Part shown: one piece after another, positions 10,701 through 18,946 of the stretch
How the letters are laid out: every line of letters begins with the position of its first letter
Numbering within the stretch: the first letter of the stretch is position 1
NCBI RefSeq assembly: GCF_014844035.1
Contig: NZ_CP062159.1
Coordinates: forward strand, 1-64,000
Direction of reading: 5' to 3'
Length of the DNA: 64,000 nt
DNA from: Flavobacterium sp. MDT1-60
Lineage (GTDB): Bacteria; Bacteroidota; Bacteroidia; Flavobacteriales; Flavobacteriaceae
Notes under the pieces: model-generated
Database searches by the model: none
What the model saw: the letters and a program-made list of their open reading frames with translations, nothing else
Told to the model about the DNA's origin: nothing
Made by a program: the position numbers and the translations under genes

Positions 10701-13418
10701 TCCGTATTTGTTTGGTTCCGGTGATTTAATTCCAACATAGGTTTTGTATGGAGAATAAGTCGTCGAAATCACATCGGTACTAAAATCTCCACCTTCTTCA
10801 TACACTTTTGTGATGAACGAAGCACGAAGCATCCCTGGTGCCTGACCTTGCAATTTGGGTTGAATATTTACCGATGCTTTTCCGTTTTCGTTTAATTTTC
10901 CCGAGAAAACATTAATTTCTTCTGTGCTGAATTTACGTACTAAATCATCAAAACTAAATTTCTCGTATCCTTTAAAAGTAGTTGTTTGCTGAGAAAACTT
11001 TGCCTGCATTTCTACATTCAGATTTTTAGCAATGGCACCGTGAAGCCAGGTCACTTCGAGATTGCTCGTATTTGGATAAGAAGACGAAAGCGTTTTTCTG
11101 GAGAAATTATTTTTGATTTTTAAACGATTTGGTTTGATTGTTTCGATTTTAATGCTTTTGTAAAATTTAGCGCCACCAACACTTACCATCGCTTCCCAAT
11201 TTCCTGTTGGTGCGTCCTGGCTTGTTGGAACGGTAAAAGCATAATGATTTAGTTCATTAGTTTTTTGAACCGTCTGATAAACTGTTTTTCCATTCGGATC
11301 GTTTAATCTAAATTTGATTGGATGTGATTTTGGAAGTTTATTTGAAGCATCATTTAAAATGAAAGACAAATACAAATTATCACCCGGACGCCAAACGCCT
11401 CGTTCTCCATAAATAAAGCCTTTTAAACCTTTTTGCAGGGTTTCGCCGGCAACATCAAAATTACTGACAGACAAAGAAAGTCCGTCATCCAGCTTCACGT
11501 AAGTGGATTGATTTCCTAAGGAAACTATGGCAAAATAAGCAAATTTATCCAACTGAAAGGAAGCGATTCCTTCACTACTTGTTGCTCCTGTACCAATTTT
11601 CTGTTGTTGGAAATTATACAAATCCACTCTTGCATTCGAAACCGGTTCAGTTGTTACAATATTATTTACAGCAAATAAATACGATTTGTTCTCGCCTCTT
11701 TTTGCAATTACTCCCAAATCTGTTGCCAGAATATTAGTTGCGATTTTAGCATTATAATAATAAGAGCTCGTACAAGGATCCTGGCTTTCTCTCCATTCGT
11801 AATCATCATAATAGTAGTCGTCGTAGGAGTTACCACTATAATTTACATCATTTTCATCAACTTCTTCCTCTTCTTCATCATTTGAATCTTCTTCTGAAGA
11901 TTCGCATTGGTATAATGAATATTTCTTTTTATAAACAAACTCTACTCTGTAAATTGCTCCCGGTTCCGGCGTGATTATTTTGGATAAATCCAACGCAAAA
12001 GTGTTCCACTTACCAGGATTTATCAATTTACTTTCAATTAAATTCAGCGTTGTCCTGGCGACGGGCTGAGCCACTTTCTTGAGATTTTGAGCTCCGTTTA
12101 ATTCATTGTACTGCAAAAACTGCAGGATATTGTTCTTGTAAATTTTATAGACTTTTACATCTACAGCACTTAAGTTTACCGCTTCAAAATTCAGTTTTAA
12201 ATTATTGGAGCTTGGCAGAATGGTTCCGTTTTTAATGAATTTGATGCTTGGTTTTATTTGGTCAAAAGATATTTTCTCGGTGTAATTTGAATCCATTTTT
12301 TTGCCATACTGACTTTCGATTCCCTGAAAAACTTCAATCAATAAATCTCCGGCCAAAATTTGTTCGGGTTCGGCTGTGGTTTCTTCTTCCTGAACCACTT
12401 CTACGGCATCGCCTACAACCGCCGCAGCGCTATCAATCACAACTGCAGCCGAATCTACTAAAGAAACCGCAGTTTCTTCTACCGGTACTGAAACCGTAAC
12501 TTCTTTTTGAACTGGTGCTTTTTCATTATTAAAATATACTTTCAGTAAATTTCCCTGAGTGGAGAATTTCAGATTATTGGTATTCTGAATCGAAACTAAC
12601 CCTGCAAAATCCTGTCCCTTTTCTAAGGGCTCAGAAAAGTTAATTAAAACGGATTGATTGCTTCCGTCCGGAACCTCAACTTTAACGATTTTAAATTCGT
12701 TTATATTCGTAATCGGAACATCGATTTGACCTTTCTGATCAATATCAAAATCACTTCCGTCGTAAATAATCTCCAGATTTGTGGCTTCAGAATAACGCTG
12801 AATACTGTCAATTATAAAATGGAATTCTTTTCCTGAACCCGAGTTTTTCTCAAATTTAATTTTAAGATTATTCCCTTTTTGTTTGGCTTCAACTAACTTT
12901 TTAGCCGTTTCAATATCGATATTATCCGCTGTTTTTAGCACGCAGTTCAGGTATTGATATTCTTTACTGTAGGATTGAATATCAGCAGTATTAATCGTAA
13001 AATCCTGCTTGATGGTTTTAACCGTAAAATTAAAATCCGAAAGATCTTTTTCTTTCTCTTTTGGAAGTGTGATCAGTTTATCTAAGTTTAAAGTAACCTG
13101 ATATTCTGTTCCGGGTTTCAACTTTTTTTCCGGGATAAAAGCAATTGTATTTGGAGAAAGTGCTACTACTTTACCGTCAACACTCGGGGAAATATCAAAC
13201 AAATCGCTGTCTAAAACCTGATTGGCTTTCCATTCTTTTTTATCGAAAGCCAAAACCACCCGAATATCAGATTCCGACGAGACTATCCCTCCGGTGAAAC
13301 TGACTATATACTCTTTAAATAATGAAAAATCGGAATTGAAATCGGCTGCTGATTTTCTGCCGCAAGATTGAAAAATAAAAAACACACAAAACACGAGAAC
13401 TAATCCTTTTGCTTTCAC
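7740..13418 (-). CDS. Bacterial alpha-2-macroglobulin lipoprotein
   Basis: A 1892-residue protein with a lipoprotein signal (LVLVFCVFFIFQSC, lipid cysteine at 19). Many macroglobulin beta domains follow, then a thioester motif GCVEQ at about residue 1446. These proteins sit in the periplasm and trap proteases, and are usually encoded next to pbpC, as here; the pair is thought to guard against envelope attack. Two low-complexity insertions stand out: an Ala/Val/Glu stretch near residues 305-345 and an acidic, tyrosine-rich stretch near 505-555 (DEEEEEVDEN, YDDYYYDDYEW) bounded by cysteines. The frame is intact over 5.7 kb, in contrast with pbpC next to it. Confidence 0.92.
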   Translation of the reverse strand: MKAKGLVLVFCVFFIFQSCGRKSAADFNSDFSLFKEYIVSFTGGIVSSESDIRVVLAFDKKEWKANQVLDSDLFDISPSVDGKVVALSPNTIAFIPEKKLKPGTEYQVTLNLDKLITLPKEKEKDLSDFNFTVKTIKQDFTINTADIQSYSKEYQYLNCVLKTADNIDIETAKKLVEAKQKGNNLKIKFEKNSGSGKEFHFIIDSIQRYSEATNLEIIYDGSDFDIDQKGQIDVPITNINEFKIVKVEVPDGSNQSVLINFSEPLEKGQDFAGLVSIQNTNNLKFSTQGNLLKVYFNNEKAPVQKEVTVSVPVEETAVSLVDSAAVVIDSAAAVVGDAVEVVQEEETTAEPEQILAGDLLIEVFQGIESQYGKKMDSNYTEKISFDQIKPSIKFIKNGTILPSSNNLKLNFEAVNLSAVDVKVYKIYKNNILQFLQYNELNGAQNLKKVAQPVARTTLNLIESKLINPGKWNTFALDLSKIITPEPGAIYRVEFVYKKKYSLYQCESSEEDSNDEEEEEVDENDVNYSGNSYDDYYYDDYEWRESQDPCTSSYYYNAKIATNILATDLGVIAKRGENKSYLFAVNNIVTTEPVSNARVDLYNFQQQKIGTGATSSEGIASFQLDKFAYFAIVSLGNQSTYVKLDDGLSLSVSNFDVAGETLQKGLKGFIYGERGVWRPGDNLYLSFILNDASNKLPKSHPIKFRLNDPNGKTVYQTVQKTNELNHYAFTVPTSQDAPTGNWEAMVSVGGAKFYKSIKIETIKPNRLKIKNNFSRKTLSSSYPNTSNLEVTWLHGAIAKNLNVEMQAKFSQQTTTFKGYEKFSFDDLVRKFSTEEINVFSGKLNENGKASVNIQPKLQGQAPGMLRASFITKVYEEGGDFSTDVISTTYSPYKTYVGIKSPEPNKYGMLETRTNNRFDIVTVDENGRPKSVRNLEVKVYKVEWRWWWDASSDNLSNYNSSNATTSYKTFVINTDSSGKGSVQFSLTDEEWGRYLIRVSDNTDGHATALTVNIDWPIWSGKTRNRDASTANMLVFSTDKKNYAVGEKAQISFPSSEGGRALISIENGSKVVQTIWAKTQKGETKVEVPITSAMAPNVYFNITLLQPHASTKNDSPIRMYGIVPIEVVDKNTILAPTLSMPDVLKPEQTFTVKVGEKTGKEMTYTIAVVDEGLLDLTRFKTPNAWDSFYVREALGVKTWDIYDDVIGAYGGKINQIFSIGGDQDLGGGKAKKANRFKPVVLYYGPFKLEKGQTKSHQLKLPKYIGSVRTMVVAGDANTSAYGSVEKATPVKSPLMVLASLPRKISPSEKVTIPVTVFATENNIKNVSIQIKTSNGLKVMGSATQSLTFASPDEKMAYFNLVVGSATGIAKVQVIATSGKEKSVYDVEIDMTNPNPVTNTFTDVILPPNSTKTISWKTFGVSGSNKARLEVSSMPTMNLNGRLQYLIQYPHGCVEQTTSSVFPQLYLNDVVDLDATRKGIIQKNITAGITRLGSFQLSNGGVAYWQGNTIADDWGTSYAGHFLIEAEKKGYVLPINFKSKWISYQQKEAKQWRFEPKYGNDLAQAYRLYTLALAGNADLSSMNRLRETKGISNESNLRLAAAYVLAGQKSAGLNLFLHSKIEDESSNYNYYYYGSSERNRAMALETMLLLGQKQKAFNMASKLAKQMSNNQWMSTQTTAYCLYAMSKFAVSNGPKGINIQFSKNGKGERINTQKTIADRSLVVQTGSNSVTLKNIKNNTVYVRVLNTGILPIGQEKAIQSDVSASIVFKNRKGSVINVSKISQGTEFIAEVTIRNQRNEHVENVALSQILPSGFEIVNTRFTDYGDATNNIADYIDIRDDRTNFYFGMKAGETKVFRILLNASYLGNYYLPGLQCEAMYDNTFLARTKGFWVEVVK

Positions 13419-13601
13419 TTTTATTTAGAGTTAATGGGTTACGAATTTTAAGAAATGACAGAACGTTTTAACATTTTACTATTAAAACCATAACTAGCCA
13501 AATGCCAATTATATTGTAGTAAATGTAAAGTATTTTCTGTGATTTTTTAAGAGGAAAATTCGCTAAGTGAAATTATTTTTTTGAAGTAAAAAAGGAAGTG
13601 T

Positions 13602-14045
13602 TTATTTACGTCTTTCAATAAAAAATCGTTTCATTAAATCGGCAGCTTCATTGGCCATAACTCCAGAAACGACGGTAGTTTTAGGATGTAATTTTGTTCC
13701 CATGACCATAAAACCACGTTGCTCATCACGAGCGCCAAAAACAATTTTCGAAATCTGACTCCAATACAAAGCGCCTGCACACATTTGGCATGGCTCAAGA
13801 GTCACATATAAAGTACAATCTTTAAGATATTTTCCGCCAAGAAAATTTGCTGCAGCCGTTATGGATTGCATTTCCGCATGAGCCGTAACATCGTTCAACA
13901 ATTCCGTTAAATTATGACTGCTTGCAATTACTTTATTGGCTACTACAATAACAGCGCCAACAGGAATTTCGCCTTTATCGAAGGCCATTTCAGCTTCCTG
14001 CAAAGCTTTTTTCATAAAGTATTCGTCTGTGAAGGGATTTATCAT
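13602..14045 (-). CDS. tadA: tRNA-specific adenosine deaminase
   Basis: A 147-residue cytidine-deaminase-fold enzyme that converts A34 to inosine in tRNA. The zinc ligand and catalytic Glu lie in TAHAEMQ at about residue 55 and the two zinc cysteines in PCQMCAGA at about 87-91. Length and the ending FFIERRK fit the family. Close paralogues act on guanine, but the ARDEQRG region and overall likeness favour TadA. It stands alone, divergent from the TonB-like pair, with a hairpin between them. Confidence 0.88.
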   Translation of the reverse strand: MINPFTDEYFMKKALQEAEMAFDKGEIPVGAVIVVANKVIASSHNLTELLNDVTAHAEMQSITAAANFLGGKYLKDCTLYVTLEPCQMCAGALYWSQISKIVFGARDEQRGFMVMGTKLHPKTTVVSGVMANEAADLMKRFFIERRK

Positions 14046-14147
14046 AGTTGCAAAAGTACATTTTTGAAATAATTATTCCTGAATTAAAGATTTAAAAAAC
14101 ATTGATAAAACCTAATATTTTTCTCTCTTCTTAATTACTTATTAAAA

Positions 14148-14186
14148 TTAATCGCCTCAAATAAGGTGATTTTTTGAGGCGATTAA
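14148..14186. repeat. Hairpin in the tadA/TonB-like divergent region
   Basis: TTAATCGCCTCAA at 14148-14160 is perfectly answered by TTGAGGCGATTAA at 14174-14186. A partial third arm AATTGCCTCA follows at 14191-14205. It lies upstream of genes on both strands, so it is not obviously a terminator. Confidence 0.5.
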
Positions 14187-14265
14187 CACAATTAATTGCC
14201 TCATCCTTTTTGAAAAGGATTTTCGTATTTATTTTTTATTACATTTAAATATTGAAATTTCAAAC

Positions 14266-15102
14266 ATGGAAAGAAAATATAAATTAACGATTCCCGAAAC
14301 TTGTACAGAAAACTGGGACAAAATGACGCCAAATGAAAATGGTCGTTTTTGCCTGAGTTGTTCTAAAACTGTCGTTGATTTCACCTTGATGTTACCCGAT
14401 GAAATTCAGCATTTTTTCATCCAAAATCAAAACAATAAAATCTGTGGAAGGTTTAAAAACGAGCAATTAGAAAGCTTAATTATTCAGATTCCAAGTCAGG
14501 TTTTATATACACAGACAAATTATCATAAAATATTTTTATTGGCTTTGTTTATTGCTATGGGAACAACTTTATTTAGTTGTCAGGATAAAGATGGAAATAA
14601 AAATAAAATTGATAAAATCGAGATTGTTGATAATACAGAGAAATATCAAGATGAAAATGAGGTTCATTCTTCATGTTATGGGCATGAGGTCGAATCCAAA
14701 AAACAAAAAACAAAAGAAAAATTTACCGGCATGATTACACAAGGAGCGGTAGTTCCCTCTACTTCTATTGAAGAAGGGACTTTTAATTATCACATAATTT
14801 ATAATTCAACTGATTTAGACGTCGCACCAGTTCCAGAAAATGGAATGAAAAAATTTCTTGATTTTTTTAGCAAAAATTATATTACTCCAAAAACAGCAGA
14901 AGGATTTAGAGGCAGAGCTTTTATTATTTTTGTTATAGAACAAGATGGCAGTTTAAGTAATTTCAACATAATTAAAAATACTCCGAAAGAAATAGGAGAA
15001 GAAGCGATTAGAGTTTTGAAGACAGCTCCAAATTGGCTTCCCGGAAAATTAAACAATCATGTTGTGCGATCTTCTTATATTTTACCGATTAGAATTCAAT
15101 AA
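14266..15102 (+). CDS. TonB C-terminal-domain protein with Cys-rich N-terminus, copy 1
   Basis: A 278-residue protein with an N-terminal region seen in many flavobacterial proteins (CTENWDKMTPNENGRFC, LSCSKTVVDFT) that could bind a metal through its cysteines. One hydrophobic segment FLLALFIAMGTTLFSC follows at about residues 87-102, then a polar linker, and a TonB-like C-terminal domain from about 200 to the end (GRAFIIFVIEQDGSL, LPIRIQ). TonB-like domains carry energy from the inner membrane to outer-membrane receptors; the partner here is unknown. The next gene is a paralogue whose ATG overlaps this stop by one base, so they form one unit. Confidence 0.7.
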   Translation: MERKYKLTIPETCTENWDKMTPNENGRFCLSCSKTVVDFTLMLPDEIQHFFIQNQNNKICGRFKNEQLESLIIQIPSQVLYTQTNYHKIFLLALFIAMGTTLFSCQDKDGNKNKIDKIEIVDNTEKYQDENEVHSSCYGHEVESKKQKTKEKFTGMITQGAVVPSTSIEEGTFNYHIIYNSTDLDVAPVPENGMKKFLDFFSKNYITPKTAEGFRGRAFIIFVIEQDGSLSNFNIIKNTPKEIGEEAIRVLKTAPNWLPGKLNNHVVRSSYILPIRIQ

Positions 15103-15971
15103 TGGAAATAAAACACAAAATAACCATACCTGATCCTTGCACAGAAAACTGGGACAAAATGACTCCAAAAGATAATGGCCGTTATTGCCTGAGCTGTTCA
15201 AAAACCGTTGTCGATTTCACTTCGATGTTGCCGGATGAAGTACAGCATTTTTTCATCCAAAATCAAAACCAGAATATCTGTGGGAGATTTAAGAAATCTC
15301 AATTAGATACTTTAACAATTCAAATTCCGAGTTGGATTTTGTATGCACAAATGAATTATCATAAAACATTTTTATTGGCTTTGTTTATTGCCATGGGAAC
15401 AACCTTGTTTAGCTGTCAGGACAAAAACGGAAATAAGCAAAAAATTGATAAAGTAGAAGTTGTTCAAGATGATGTTCCAGTAGAGCATATTTCTGTTGGT
15501 GATCCAAAAATCACTAATTCACACGATACCCTTGTACCGCCTCCACCACCGCCTCCAAAAGTTGATCATGTTAAGTTTGTAAAACCAAAAGAAAATGATA
15601 ATCTAAAATCTGAGAAAACAGAAAACAAGAGAAATAGCGCTGCAAAAGTGGCAATTCACGCTTCTCCCACCGGAGAAGTTGTATCTGAAACCAATGCAGA
15701 ATTTCCAGGCGGAATTTAGCAATTCTATAATTATTTTGGAAAGGAATTTAAAAAGCCTGAAAATATAAATAACAAAAACCTTAAAATTAATCTTTCGTTT
15801 GCAGTAGAAAAAAATGGCTCTGTTTCGTATCTTCAATCCGAACCAGCAATTGAACAGCCTTTAGAAAAAGAAATTATCAGAGTTTTAAGCTTATGCCCTA
15901 AATGGCAGCCGGGAGAATCAAACGGAAAAAAAATTAAGAGACAATATTCTTTACCAATTGTATTGCAATAG
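15102..15971 (+). pseudogene. TonB C-terminal-domain protein, copy 2, with in-frame amber stop
   Basis: This is a paralogue of the preceding gene, with the same CTENWDKMTP and CSKTVVDFT region and the same hydrophobic segment. The linker is proline-rich (LVPPPPPPPKVDHVKF), as in TonB. The frame stops at TAG 15717-15719 within EFPGGI-stop-QFYNYFGKEF and then continues open in the same frame to 15971 with a complete TonB-like end (SFAVEKNGSV, LPIVLQ). A glutamine codon is expected at the stop. The rebuilt protein has about 289 residues. Unlike other broken genes here the cause is a substitution, so this may be a real nonsense mutation or a sequencing error. Confidence 0.75.
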
Positions 15972-16022
15972 ATCGCACAATAAAATTAAATTTAAAACCG
16001 TAAATTTGCTTTTTACCTTACA

Positions 16023-17810
16023 ATGAAAAGCAATTTACTCTCCAACATATTCAATCCTGTCGATTTACGTCTTTTAAAAGAAGAACAGCTTCCAGAAGTT
16101 GCGCAGGAATTACGTCAATTTATAATTGATGTTGTTTCTGTGAAAGAAGGGCATTTGGGTGCCAGTTTAGGTGTTGTTGAATTGACAATTGCTTTGCATT
16201 ATGTTTTTAATACTCCCGAAGATTTATTAGTTTGGGATGTTGGACATCAGGCGTACGGACATAAAATTTTGACCGAAAGAAGAGAAAACTTTCATACCAA
16301 CAGACAAATTGGAGGCATTTCAGGTTTCCCTAAAAGAAGCGAAAGTATTTACGATACTTTTGGCGTTGGACATTCTTCAACTTCCATTTCTGCCGCTTTG
16401 GGAATGGCAATTGCTTCCCAGTTAAAAGGAGATTTCAACAAACAGCATATTGCAGTTATTGGCGACGCTTCAATTGCAAGCGGAATGGCTTTTGAAGGCC
16501 TAAATCATGCCGGCGTAACAGATGCTAACTTACTGGTTATTCTGAATGACAATGCTATCGGAATTGACCCTAGCGTTGGTGCACTTAAAAAATATCTTAC
16601 TGCTGTAAAAGAAGGAAAAAATCCGAAGAAAAATAATATGATCAAGTCCCTGAATTTCGATTATTCAGGTCCAATTGACGGTCATGATCTTCCGGCTTTA
16701 ATTAAAGAATTAAACAGATTAAAAAATATAAAAGGACCTAAATTCCTTCATATTGTTACTACCAAAGGAAAAGGTTTACAGCAAGCTGAAGAAAATCAGG
16801 TAAAATATCATGCCCCTGGAAAATTTGATGCTGCAACTGGAGAACTCCTTTTAAAATCAGAAGAAAATTTACCTCCAAAATATCAGGATGTTTTTGGTTT
16901 AACAATTTTAGATTTGGCCAAAAAGAATGATAAAATTATCGGAATAACACCTGCAATGCCATCAGGCAGCTCTTTAAAGTTTATGATGGATGAAATTCCC
17001 GAACGTGCTTTTGATGTGGGAATTGCAGAGCAACATGCCGTAACGCTTGCCGCGGGAATGGCAACTCAGGGCATGATTGTATATTGCAATATCTATTCGA
17101 CATTTCTACAGCGCGCTTACGACCAAGTCATTCATGATGTGGCTTTGCAAAATCTACCCGTTATTTTTTGTTTAGACAGAGCTGGTTTGGTTGGTGAAGA
17201 CGGCGCAACACATCATGGCGTTTTTGATATTGCTTATTTAAGAGCAATTCCGAATATGATTATCTATGCACCAATCAACGAAATTGCCCTCCAAAACATT
17301 TTATACACCGCTCAATTAGGACTAAATCACCCAATCGCAATTCGATATCCGCGTGGTCGAGGTGTTCTGCCAAAGTGGGAAGTAGAAAATTTCGGACATT
17401 ATGAAAAAATTAAAATTGGCGAGGCAAACTGCCTAAAAAGCGGCACAAAAATTGCAGTTTTATCAACAGGAAGCATAGGCAATAATGTTATTGAAGCACT
17501 GAATGAATATTCAAATTCTAATGAGATTGCTCACTATGACTTCCCTTTTATTAAACCACTAGACAACAATGTTTTACACTCTGTTTTCTCTAATTTCAAC
17601 CGCATAATTACTATCGAAGAAGCTACAATAAATGGAGGATTTGGAAGTGCTGTTTTAGAGTTTGCTGCGACAAATAATTACAAAAATGATATCCAAATTT
17701 TGGGTATTCCTGACGTATTTATTGAGCATGGAACCGTGAATCAATTGCAACAATTGTGTAAAATTGACGTTAAAAGTTTGGTAAATCTTTTTTCAACCGA
17801 TTCAAAATAA
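16023..17810 (+). CDS. dxs: 1-deoxy-D-xylulose-5-phosphate synthase
   Basis: A 595-residue thiamine-diphosphate enzyme that joins pyruvate and glyceraldehyde 3-phosphate, the first step of the MEP isoprenoid pathway and a source for thiamine and pyridoxal. It shows WDVGHQAYGHKILT, the diphosphate-binding motif GDASIASGMAFEGLNHAG with LNDN, the pyrimidine-binding part (GIAEQHAV) and DRAGLVGEDGATHHGVFD. The length is slightly short but within the family. It lies 51 bases after the TonB-like gene and 35 before the DUF3078-like start, on the same strand. Confidence 0.92.
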   Translation: MKSNLLSNIFNPVDLRLLKEEQLPEVAQELRQFIIDVVSVKEGHLGASLGVVELTIALHYVFNTPEDLLVWDVGHQAYGHKILTERRENFHTNRQIGGISGFPKRSESIYDTFGVGHSSTSISAALGMAIASQLKGDFNKQHIAVIGDASIASGMAFEGLNHAGVTDANLLVILNDNAIGIDPSVGALKKYLTAVKEGKNPKKNNMIKSLNFDYSGPIDGHDLPALIKELNRLKNIKGPKFLHIVTTKGKGLQQAEENQVKYHAPGKFDAATGELLLKSEENLPPKYQDVFGLTILDLAKKNDKIIGITPAMPSGSSLKFMMDEIPERAFDVGIAEQHAVTLAAGMATQGMIVYCNIYSTFLQRAYDQVIHDVALQNLPVIFCLDRAGLVGEDGATHHGVFDIAYLRAIPNMIIYAPINEIALQNILYTAQLGLNHPIAIRYPRGRGVLPKWEVENFGHYEKIKIGEANCLKSGTKIAVLSTGSIGNNVIEALNEYSNSNEIAHYDFPFIKPLDNNVLHSVFSNFNRIITIEEATINGGFGSAVLEFAATNNYKNDIQILGIPDVFIEHGTVNQLQQLCKIDVKSLVNLFSTDSK

Positions 17811-17845
17811 TTATTTTGCACAACCAAAATATTAAAACCAACCTA

Positions 17846-18847
17846 ATGAAATTATTGCGTTCTACTCTTTTGTTGCTGTTACTTTTGTATACTTCAAATA
17901 ACTTTGCTCAAATTATCCAAACCACTTTAGACCCTAATCAGTTGCCAAAACTGCCTTCTAACTGGACTAAAAAAAATCAATTGGGTTTTGATATTTCAGA
18001 AATTGCTTTTGTGAACTGGAGTGCCGGGGGAACAAGTTCTATTTCAGGTTTATTTAAAGGTGAATTTGGAAGAACTTATGCTAAAGGAAATCACAAATGG
18101 GTAAACGAACTTATTGTAAAATACGGTTTAAATAAACAAGACGGTACCGAACTAAGAAAAACTGACGATGCACTTCTTGTTAACTCCACTTACGGATTTA
18201 GAAAAGATACTATCTCAAATTGGTATTATTCGGCGAAATTTAATTTCAATACACAATTTTCGAATGGTTATAATTATCCAAACAGAGATATCGCCATTTC
18301 GAAACCTTTTGCACCAGCCTATATCTTTTTAGGAGCCGGAGCTGAAAATTCAAACAAAAAGAAAAACAGAACATTTTACTTCTCTCCAATTACTTTAAAG
18401 ACGACTTTAGTACTGGATGACTACCTGGCCAATCAGGGATCTTTTGGTGTTAAAAAAGCAGTTTATGCACCAGATCCTCTTGATCCTACCGCTAAGATAT
18501 TAGTTGAAGAAGGACAAAAGGTAAAAGCCGAATTTGGTATTTTGCTTACCGGATACATGAAAAGCGAAATTTATAAAAATATATTTTACGAAAACAGATT
18601 AAGCCTTTATACCGATTATTTAAATAAATTCGGAAACGTCGATGTTGATTATGATACACGTTTAGATCTTGTCGTAAATGCATATGTAAAAGCAAATATT
18701 GGTTTACATTTAGTATATGATGATGATATTAAGACTAAAAAGGATGTTGTTGATCCAACTACCGGAGCAACAACCCAAGTAAATGACGGTCCAAGAGCCC
18801 AGTTGAGACAAGTTTTAGGAGTTGGTTTGGTTTATGCTTTTCAATAA
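17846..18847 (+). CDS. DUF3078-like secreted protein
   Basis: A 333-residue protein from the ATG at 17846, which places the signal peptide MKLLRSTLLLLLLLYTSNNFAQ at the start; an upstream in-frame ATG at 17816 would add ten polar residues. The mature part begins with a conserved region (LGFDISEIAFVNWSAGG) and continues as alternating beta segments (YSAKFNFNTQFSNGY, RLSLYTDY) that end in LVYAFQ with a final aromatic region, as in outer-membrane barrels. The match is to the DUF3078 family of Bacteroidetes, whose function is unknown. Confidence 0.75.
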   Translation: MKLLRSTLLLLLLLYTSNNFAQIIQTTLDPNQLPKLPSNWTKKNQLGFDISEIAFVNWSAGGTSSISGLFKGEFGRTYAKGNHKWVNELIVKYGLNKQDGTELRKTDDALLVNSTYGFRKDTISNWYYSAKFNFNTQFSNGYNYPNRDIAISKPFAPAYIFLGAGAENSNKKKNRTFYFSPITLKTTLVLDDYLANQGSFGVKKAVYAPDPLDPTAKILVEEGQKVKAEFGILLTGYMKSEIYKNIFYENRLSLYTDYLNKFGNVDVDYDTRLDLVVNAYVKANIGLHLVYDDDIKTKKDVVDPTTGATTQVNDGPRAQLRQVLGVGLVYAFQ

Positions 18848-18879
18848 CAAAAATAGTATTTCTCAATGCAAGAGAATAA

Positions 18880-18927
18880 AAAAATCACCGCATAAAAATG
18901 ATGTTTTTATAGGGTGATTTTTTTATT
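18880..18927. terminator. Bidirectional terminator between the DUF3078 gene and dgt
   Basis: AAATCACC-G-CATAAAAA pairs with TTTTTATAGGGTGATTT, with A-rich and T-rich flanks. It serves the two convergent genes. Confidence 0.8.
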
Positions 18928-18946
18928 TAAACCTAATTGGTTCTAT

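Noticed and set aside
13419..13601. Possible promoter or RNA between tadA and the A2M gene
   Set aside because: I see no clear -33/-7 pair, hairpin or ORF there.
15603..15836. Minus-strand ORF over the amber site of the TonB-like gene
   Set aside because: It overlaps the conserved coding sequence on the plus strand and has no recognisable features.
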